A stretch of DNA of 64,000 bases. Source: Mucilaginibacter flavus (GTDB taxonomy: Bacteria > Bacteroidota > Bacteroidia > Sphingobacteriales > Sphingobacteriaceae). The first letter of the stretch is position 1, and each line of letters opens with the position of its first letter. Position numbers and translations under genes: made by a program. The stretch lies in the NCBI RefSeq assembly GCF_030409315.1, contig NZ_JAUFPS010000041.1, positions 1-64,000 on the forward strand, in the 5' to 3' direction. The notes under the pieces are model-generated. The model did no database searches and was not told the DNA's origin. It saw only the letters and a list, made by a program, of their open reading frames with translations. Positions 58,212 through 64,000 of the stretch are shown here, one piece after another.

Positions 58212-59459
58212 ATGCTGGCAGAAATTATTACCATTGGCGACGAAATACTTATAGGGCAAATTGTTGATACCAACTCGGCCTGGATGGCCAAAGAGTTGAA
58301 TAAAGTAGGCATTCGGGTTAAACAGATTTCGTCGGTATCTGATGATAAAGATCATATTTTAAAGGCACTTGCTGAAGCCGCTGGCCGTGCAAAAATAATT
58401 TTTATTACAGGCGGCCTGGGGCCAACTAAGGATGATATTACCAAGAAAACACTGGCAGAGTATTTTGGCGTAGGGCTGATTGAAAATAAGGAAGCCCTTG
58501 AAAATGTAGCTCAAATTTTTGCAAAGTACAATCGGCCTTTATTGGAAGTGAACAGGCAGCAGGCCTTAGTTCCATCAAATTGCGAGGTTGTACCCAATAA
58601 AAACGGAACAGCCCCTGGCATGTGGTTTAACCACGAAGGCGTTATTTATGTATCGATGCCAGGTGTGCCGTTTGAGATGATGTATATGATGGAGGGAGAG
58701 GTGATACCCAAGTTACAGGCCACTGTAAAACTGCCATCCATTGTTCACAAAACTTTATTAACAGTAGGTGAGGGCGAATCGTTTTTAGCCGAACGAATTG
58801 CCGATATAGAGGATTCGCTTCCTGCCCACATTAAGCTGGCTTACCTGCCAAAACTTGGCCAGGTTAGGTTACGTTTAAGTGCCTTTGGCGATAACGTTGA
58901 GTTGCTGACAAAAGAAGTGGATGCGTTTGCCGCTAAATTAATTAAGCGGATAGGCAGGTTTTTTGTAGTTGATGAGGATATCCCGCTCGAAAAAGCCATC
59001 ATGAATAAGATGGAAGATATGGGCTTAACCGTAGCCGTTGCCGAGAGTTGCACCGGTGGGTATATTTCCCATTTGTTTACGCAGCATCCCGGCTCGTCAA
59101 AAACGTTTTTAGGCGGTGGTATTGTTTATTCGTACGATCTTAAGGAGCATATTTTGGGCGTAAAGCATGAAACGCTTGAGCAATTTGGCGCGGTGAGCGA
59201 GCAAACTGTAAAAGAAATGATAGAGGGCGCGCTTTTTAATTTTAAATCGGATTTTGCCATTGCCGTAACTGGTATTGCCGGGCCTGATGGAGGCACTGCA
59301 GACAAACTTGTTGGCACTGTGTGGATTGCGGTGGCGGGCCACGGAAAGCAGTTGATAAAGAAATACACATTTGGTAACAAACGGCAACAAAACATCGAAA
59401 GGAGCGCTGTAACGGCATTATCAATGTTGAATACTTTACTAACAGATGTTGCGGATTAA
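58212..59459 (+). CDS. CinA family protein, nicotinamide-nucleotide amidase
   Basis: A 415-residue two-domain protein. The N-terminal MoCF/COG1058 domain (about 1-170, EIITIGDEILIGQIVDTNSAWMAKEL, FITGGLGPTKDDITKKT) acts as a pyrophosphatase in characterised members. The C-terminal PncC amidase domain (about 255-410) has the nucleophile Ser279 in VAVAESCTGGYISH and TGIAGPDGGTADKLVGTVWIA. Together they recycle pyridine nucleotides. It is 5 bp after the lptD-like gene, and its 3' end contains a candidate promoter for the E2 gene. Confidence 0.94.
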   Translation: MLAEIITIGDEILIGQIVDTNSAWMAKELNKVGIRVKQISSVSDDKDHILKALAEAAGRAKIIFITGGLGPTKDDITKKTLAEYFGVGLIENKEALENVAQIFAKYNRPLLEVNRQQALVPSNCEVVPNKNGTAPGMWFNHEGVIYVSMPGVPFEMMYMMEGEVIPKLQATVKLPSIVHKTLLTVGEGESFLAERIADIEDSLPAHIKLAYLPKLGQVRLRLSAFGDNVELLTKEVDAFAAKLIKRIGRFFVVDEDIPLEKAIMNKMEDMGLTVAVAESCTGGYISHLFTQHPGSSKTFLGGGIVYSYDLKEHILGVKHETLEQFGAVSEQTVKEMIEGALFNFKSDFAIAVTGIAGPDGGTADKLVGTVWIAVAGHGKQLIKKYTFGNKRQQNIERSAVTALSMLNTLLTDVAD

Positions 59460-59480
59460 GGCTTAAAATACATATTTTTG
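59449..59480 (+). promoter_or_regulatory. Candidate promoter of the E2 gene
   Basis: TATTTTTG (59473-59480) is an exact TAnnTTTG box, and TTG (59449-59451) lies 21 bp upstream, slightly longer than ideal. The start codon at 59504 would follow a short leader. Confidence 0.5.
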
Positions 59481-59503
59481 GGGTCAAAGTATAATTTCTA
59501 CGT

Positions 59504-61162
59504 ATGGCCAAATACCAACTGTTACTGCCAAAAATGGGTGAAAGCGTTGCCGAAGCAACGGTGATTAAATGGAACAAAAAGCCAGGAGATCATGTTGACG
59601 CGGACGAGGCGGTAATGGAAATAGCTACCGATAAAGTCGATTCTGATGTACCCTCGCCAGTGGCTGGTAAATTAGTTGAACAGTTTTACCAGGAGAATGA
59701 TGTAGTGCAGGTAGGGGCTGTTATAGCCATCATTGAAACTGCCGAAGCAGAGGTATCAAACAGCCCTGTTATTGTCGCACCAGAGCCAGAAACTTTTACC
59801 GAACACACTCCCGTTATTGAACACGTGCCATTTAACGAGCCGGTGGCCCCTGCGGTTGAAGAGCAGCCGTTGCCGGTTGTGGAAACACCATCGTTTACAG
59901 CTCCTGTGGTAACTGAACAAGAACCAGATACACCAGCACCTCTTGATATACCAGGCATAAGCCAGCTGGAGCAGCAAGTTCCATCACCTTATAGTCAATC
60001 TTTTAAAGGCGAGGGACGATTCTATTCGCCGTTGGTGCGCAACATTGCAAGTCAGGAAGGAATTAGTATCAACGAACTTGATACCATTCCCGGTACAGGA
60101 TCAGAAGGGCGTTTAACAAAAGATGATCTTTTAAGTTACATTCAATATAAACACTCGCCGGCTGCTGTGCAAAAAACAGAAGCACCGGGTGAGGTTACTA
60201 CAGCACCTGTTACTACAGCATCTGTTACTGCCGAAACCCAAACGGTTGAGCCAACAGTAGTAGCCGTACCGGATGAGGAGCCTGTGGCAACACCAATTGC
60301 TGAGCCTGTAGTTGTTACCGAACCAGCGGTTGTTGCTGAACCTGTAGTTGCCGCCGAGCCTGCTGCGACTCCAGAGCCTGAAAATATACCTGAGCCTGTT
60401 AAAGAAAAGCCGGTTGAAACTAAACCTGTTACTCCTTTAAGTTCGGTATCCGGCGCGGATGAGATCATTGAAATGGATAGGATGCGCCGCCTGATTGCCG
60501 ATCACATGGTGATGAGTAAGCAAACCTCGCCGCATGTAACCTCTTTTGTTGAAGCCGACGTAACCAGCCTGGTAATGTGGCGCGAAAAGATCAAAAACAG
60601 CTTTGAAAAACGTGAAGGTGAAAAGATCACTTTCACACCGATATTTATCGAGGCGGTAGTTAAGGCTATCAAAGACTTCCCGATGATTAACGTGACCGTT
60701 AACGGTACGCAGATCATCAAAAAAGCCGCTATCAACATTAGCATGGCAACAGCCTTGCCAAGCGGTAACCTTATTGTGCCTGTAATTAAGAAAGCCGATG
60801 AGTTAAACTTGCTTGGTATCACCAAAGCGGTTAATGACCTGGCCAGCCGCGCCCGTAACGGTAAACTGTTACCAGATGATGTAAAAGAAGGTACATTTAC
60901 TATAACTAATGTTGGTTCTTTTGGCAACGTAATGGGTACACCTATCATTAATCAGCCACAGGTAGCTATACTGGCTGTAGGCGCTATCAAAAAGAAGCCT
61001 GCCGTAATAGAAACTGCCGAAGGCGATGTTATCGCGATACGTCATATGATGTTCCTGTCTTTATCTTATGACCATAGGGTAGTGGATGGCGCGTTAGGAG
61101 GCTCTTTTGTACGTAGGGTAGCAGATTACCTTGAAAAATGGGACGGAAACAGGGTTGTTTAA
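59504..61162 (+). CDS. 2-oxo acid dehydrogenase E2 component (lipoyl acyltransferase)
   Basis: A 552-residue dihydrolipoyl acyltransferase. In order: lipoyl domain (1-78) with lipoylation Lys44 in EIATDKVDSD; a Pro/Val/Glu linker; a peripheral-subunit-binding domain (about 172-213, YSPLVRNIASQEG, GSEGRLTKDDLLSYI); a second, very Pro/Ala/Val/Glu/Thr-rich linker (about 215-310); and the catalytic domain with His524 and Asp528 in DHRVVDG. This fits branched-chain or pyruvate dehydrogenase E2. No E1 or E3 gene is adjacent, so the substrate cannot be assigned. The linkers are longer than usual. Confidence 0.93.
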   Translation: MAKYQLLLPKMGESVAEATVIKWNKKPGDHVDADEAVMEIATDKVDSDVPSPVAGKLVEQFYQENDVVQVGAVIAIIETAEAEVSNSPVIVAPEPETFTEHTPVIEHVPFNEPVAPAVEEQPLPVVETPSFTAPVVTEQEPDTPAPLDIPGISQLEQQVPSPYSQSFKGEGRFYSPLVRNIASQEGISINELDTIPGTGSEGRLTKDDLLSYIQYKHSPAAVQKTEAPGEVTTAPVTTASVTAETQTVEPTVVAVPDEEPVATPIAEPVVVTEPAVVAEPVVAAEPAATPEPENIPEPVKEKPVETKPVTPLSSVSGADEIIEMDRMRRLIADHMVMSKQTSPHVTSFVEADVTSLVMWREKIKNSFEKREGEKITFTPIFIEAVVKAIKDFPMINVTVNGTQIIKKAAINISMATALPSGNLIVPVIKKADELNLLGITKAVNDLASRARNGKLLPDDVKEGTFTITNVGSFGNVMGTPIINQPQVAILAVGAIKKKPAVIETAEGDVIAIRHMMFLSLSYDHRVVDGALGGSFVRRVADYLEKWDGNRVV

Positions 61163-61190
61163 ACTGCAACCAATGCTATTATAAATTAAC

Positions 61191-61218
61191 AAAAAAGCCG
61201 GCTTTGTCCGGCTTTTTT
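61191..61218 (+). terminator. Terminator of the E2 gene
   Basis: AAAAAAGCCGG (61191-61201) pairs with CCGGCTTTTTT, beginning 28 bp after the stop codon. Confidence 0.88.
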
Positions 61219-61306
61219 GTTTGAAGGGCCTGGTAAAAGATAAACCGCTCGGTAAATGGTCGCGTTTGAAGGTACAATTGCCCGAACGCCGTCAATCCAA
61301 TGAATA

Positions 61307-61338
61307 AAAAAACCCGCTGGTTTTCACCAGGCGGGCCC
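61307..61338 (-). terminator. Terminator of the starch-like SusDE operon
   Basis: CCCGCTGG and CCAGGCGGG form the stem on either side of TTTTCA; on the minus strand a run of seven Ts follows. It lies about 30 bp after the SusE/F-like stop codon. Confidence 0.8.
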
Positions 61339-61368
61339 TTTCAAATCAATCAACTGTACAAGTATTTT

Positions 61369-62385
61369 CTATTGCTTGGTGATGCTGAAGGTATTGGCGT
61401 TTGCATCAAGTACTATTTTGTAAGTACCGCTTACCGCCACATCAATGTTTGATCCGTTTTGGGTTAAGCTTGATGTTGACCCACCAAGGTTTACATCCCA
61501 TGCATGATTAAACCTAAATTTAAATTGTTTACCGCCAATTAAAGCTACAGTAACGCTGTAAGTTTTTGTTGATGCATCGTAGGTCATATCGGTATCGTCG
61601 CTCCATCCACCCGGTGTAGCATCGCCAATAACGGCCCATATTTGTTTGGTTGCCGTAAACGTTAATGCATTTAAATCAAGATGTAATTCATATAAACCGG
61701 CAGAGGGAACAGACAAATTGCCACCACTTGTACTTACTTTACCGCTGCCAGCATCGCCATAGGCAACGTCCCAAACTTTTTTGGGAGTTATTTTAAACTC
61801 AAGATTCCCTGGAGTAAATGCTATATAACCATCGAAAAGGCCATCGCTGTTTGGCGATTTTAAGCTATCGGCGGTAGATGGGCTCCAGCCCTGGTAGGCG
61901 CCCGGTACATAAACGTAGCTTGCCAGCTTGTAAGGTTTTACTGTTAAGGTGAGTACATTGGTGTAACTAATTGAATTGGCGGCTACCGTGGATCTTACCC
62001 GTGCTTCTAAATCGGTGGTATTATCGTACGATAAATTCATGCCTAATAAAATAGCGTTTAAAGCCCCCACAGTATAAGTTTGGGTTTGGCCGGTTAATGC
62101 TACTTCAACCAATTTAGTTGATTTAAAGCTCGATCCCTTAGTGTCTATTTGTAAGGTGTAGCTAACCGGTGCAGCATAACCTGTAACCGAAGTTGCTGGC
62201 CAGCTAAAGGTTACAGCAACATTAGCGGCTGTTTCTCTGGTTAGTACAGGGGTTGTTGATGATGCAGTTAGCGTACCTGCTTTGCCCACATTGCTCACAA
62301 CCCGGGTTTCATCCTTTTTACAGGATGGCAGCAATAGCAAACCGATGCTGCTTATTGCCAAAATTTTGGTTAAAAGTTTTTTCAT
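61369..62385 (-). CDS. SusE/SusF-like outer-membrane starch-binding lipoprotein
   Basis: A 338-residue surface lipoprotein with lipobox Cys22 (LLPSC). The N-terminal Ig-like SusE domain (about 35-165, SWPATSVTGYAAPVSYTLQID) is followed by two related starch-binding modules, about 170-255 (YVPGAYQGWSPSTADSL) and 256-338 (IWAVIGDATPGGWSDDTDM). Conserved Trp residues in both (QGW, GGW) match SusE/F glucan-binding sites. It is the last gene of a minus-strand operon with susD immediately upstream. The expected substrate is an alpha-glucan such as starch or glycogen. Confidence 0.9.
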   Translation of the reverse strand: MKKLLTKILAISSIGLLLLPSCKKDETRVVSNVGKAGTLTASSTTPVLTRETAANVAVTFSWPATSVTGYAAPVSYTLQIDTKGSSFKSTKLVEVALTGQTQTYTVGALNAILLGMNLSYDNTTDLEARVRSTVAANSISYTNVLTLTVKPYKLASYVYVPGAYQGWSPSTADSLKSPNSDGLFDGYIAFTPGNLEFKITPKKVWDVAYGDAGSGKVSTSGGNLSVPSAGLYELHLDLNALTFTATKQIWAVIGDATPGGWSDDTDMTYDASTKTYSVTVALIGGKQFKFRFNHAWDVNLGGSTSSLTQNGSNIDVAVSGTYKIVLDANANTFSITKQ

Positions 62386-62460
62386 TTCGATCTTTTAATC
62401 TGTTTAATAAAATATTTTATTAGTATCCCAGGGTGCAGGAAACACCCTGGGGATAAATTT

Positions 62461-64000
62461 TTATTTATAACCGTCGTTTTGTTTTAAAGTAGGGTTATTT
62501 ACAATATCGGCAGATGGAATTGGCATTAGGTTGAAATGTGCATCAACACTTACGCCAGCTTTTACGCCACCTTTCCAGGCCCAGATATAATCGGCACCGG
62601 TAAATTTGCCAAAGCGGATCAAGTCTGTTCTTCTATGCATTTCAAACAGGAATTCGCGACCTCTTTCATTTAAAATGAACGGCAAATCAAGCTGGTTTGC
62701 GATAATGTTTCCCGCTGTGCTGCCGCCGTAAGCCCTTGTACGCACAAGGTTTACATATTGTAAAGCCGTAGCTAAATTACCTCCGGTACCACCACGTAAA
62801 ACGGCCTCGGCGTAAATAAGGTAAGCATCAGCTAAGCGGAACATAGGGAAGTCGGTATCAGGGAAGTTACCGGTTACATCAGAACCTGCTGCACCCGTTG
62901 AAGTGATGTTTCTGAATTTCTGAATAGCATAGCCATCGGTAAACGCGTACTCGTCATTAATTTCAAGATTTTGGCCATCGGTAAAGAATACCGCTCTTTT
63001 GTCGGTATTGCCACTTGGATCTGCAAACAAGCTTACGTATTGTTTGGTAGTACGGATACCTGCCCAACCGCCATTGATACCAAAGTCGGCTGCTTTCATT
63101 TTACCGCCAACAGGAGCATGGATAAGGTAAGTAATACCTCCGTAACCGGTAGTGTGTAAACCATCAAACGTAATTGGGAAAATAATCTCGTTTGATTTGT
63201 TATTATCAGCCAGGAAAAGATTTTTAAAGTTGGGTTCCAACGAGTAGCCGTCGGCTATAACTTTGCTTGAATAAGTTATGGCATCTGTACTTCTGTCTGT
63301 ACCGGTGTAAACTTTGGCATTCAGGTACAATTTTGCCAAAAGCATGTCGGCAGCACCTTTATCTGCACGGCCATACTCAAAGCGTGGTGCGCCCATATCT
63401 GTCTCGGCAGATTTTAGCTCGCTTTCGATATAGGTAAATATCTCTGTACGTGTTTTTTGTTTTGGGAAAAATACACCAACAACATCGTTTTCGGTTACAA
63501 ATGGAATTGAGCCATAAAGGTCGATGCCGTGCCAGTAAGCCAAGGCTCTTAAAAAACGAGCTTCAGCGCGGTATTGCTTGGCCAGTGTAAGGTTATTGCC
63601 TGTAATACCGTTACTTGCTAATTTAGCATCAGTTGTTTGGCGGATAAATTCATTACAAACCGAAATTGAATAAAAAATACGATTATACATGGCTGTAATG
63701 AACTCATTTTGTGAGTTCCAGGTCATGTTATGCAAGTTGTGGATGGTACCATCATTCCAAACTATGGCGGCTTCGTCGGTAGTTAGTTCCTGCATATTAT
63801 AATACTCGCGCAAATAGTTGCTAAAGCCTTCGTCAATGCCGGCGATATCGGGGTTACCCGCGGGGCCTTGCTGACCACTTAACGCAAATGAAGTATATAA
63901 TTTGGCAAGAATTGGTTTATAGTTTGAAAAGTCTGTATAAACTTTATCTGTAGTTACTGCATTACGGGGCGTAAGATCTTTCTTACATGATGTTAAATTA
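62461..64000 (-). CDS. SusD/RagB family lipoprotein of a starch-like locus (5' end outside window)
   Basis: The reading frame is open to the right edge of the window. It shows about 512 residues, beginning with NLTSCKKD, where the Cys (63985-63987) is the lipobox cysteine, so only the signal peptide is missing. An internal TTG at 63813 is not the real start. SusD features include YRAEARFLRALAYWHGIDLYGSIPFV and the C-terminal ERGREFLFEMHRRTDLIRFGKF. It is 75 bp upstream of the SusE/F-like gene, so a susC gene should lie just beyond the window. Confidence 0.92.
   Translation of the reverse strand, partial: NLTSCKKDLTPRNAVTTDKVYTDFSNYKPILAKLYTSFALSGQQGPAGNPDIAGIDEGFSNYLREYYNMQELTTDEAAIVWNDGTIHNLHNMTWNSQNEFITAMYNRIFYSISVCNEFIRQTTDAKLASNGITGNNLTLAKQYRAEARFLRALAYWHGIDLYGSIPFVTENDVVGVFFPKQKTRTEIFTYIESELKSAETDMGAPRFEYGRADKGAADMLLAKLYLNAKVYTGTDRSTDAITYSSKVIADGYSLEPNFKNLFLADNNKSNEIIFPITFDGLHTTGYGGITYLIHAPVGGKMKAADFGINGGWAGIRTTKQYVSLFADPSGNTDKRAVFFTDGQNLEINDEYAFTDGYAIQKFRNITSTGAAGSDVTGNFPDTDFPMFRLADAYLIYAEAVLRGGTGGNLATALQYVNLVRTRAYGGSTAGNIIANQLDLPFILNERGREFLFEMHRRTDLIRFGKFTGADYIWAWKGGVKAGVSVDAHFNLMPIPSADIVNNPTLKQNDGYK

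Noticed and set aside
62461-63813. Complete 450-residue SusD starting at 63813
   Set aside because: The frame continues upstream through a lipobox-like cysteine to the window edge, so this is a partial gene with an internal TTG.

Overview
The window looks like chromosomal DNA of a Bacteroidota bacterium, most likely Sphingobacteriaceae (Mucilaginibacter/Pedobacter-like). The reasons are two SusC/SusD-type glycan loci, a hybrid two-component regulator, a short SerA beside SerC, an LptD-like outer-membrane protein, promoters fitting the Bacteroidetes TTG/TAnnTTTG pattern, and starts without clear Shine-Dalgarno sequences. The genus is an inference; no 16S gene is present.

Region 1 (1-22,460) is a polysaccharide utilization locus. 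A minus-strand operon runs SusC (10475) > SusD > DUF3823 lipoprotein > two-domain lipoprotein > two GH43 paralogues > GH71/99-like hydrolase. A 650-bp control region separates it from a plus-strand GH92 alpha-mannosidase. It is followed by a hybrid two-component regulator (minus), a GH2 beta-galactosidase-like enzyme (plus) and a PQQ-type sugar dehydrogenase (plus). A pair of equally spaced direct repeats upstream of susC is the best operator candidate.

Region 2 (22,500-36,600) holds tRNA-Ser(UGA) with a good promoter and an envelope operon (PASTA protein, rhodanese, MltG, YbgC-like thioesterase, YihY/BrkB protein). Then come D-Ala-D-Ala ligase, a two-gene ABC transporter, another thioesterase, a secreted protein, a large secreted six-hairpin glycosidase-like enzyme, and a DUF4132 protein with a small partner.

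Region 3 (36,700-44,900) carries rpsO, pnp, a small unknown gene, rpe, serC and serA. An IS110-family element follows; its upstream region may encode a bridge RNA and its right end abuts a cluster of REP-like palindromes.

Region 4 (44,900-61,200) is housekeeping. On the minus strand are a SAM hydrolase family protein, a coiled-coil membrane protein, an MsbA-like exporter and a beta-CASP nuclease. On the plus strand are phoH, purC, a STAS protein and RNase Z. Then come an amidase and MlaD (minus), and lptD, cinA and an E2 acyltransferase (plus). Region 5 (61,300-64,000) is the end of a second, starch-like locus with SusE/F and SusD, cut by the window edge.

The most unusual non-coding feature is a set of intergenic 'word' repeats. 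Short words are repeated in tandem directly after stop codons. In three same-strand gene pairs (serC-serA, exporter-MBL, phoH-purC) they are repeated in inverted orientation directly before the next start codon, so the whole spacer could fold into a long hairpin. The words differ from locus to locus, but the layout is the same.
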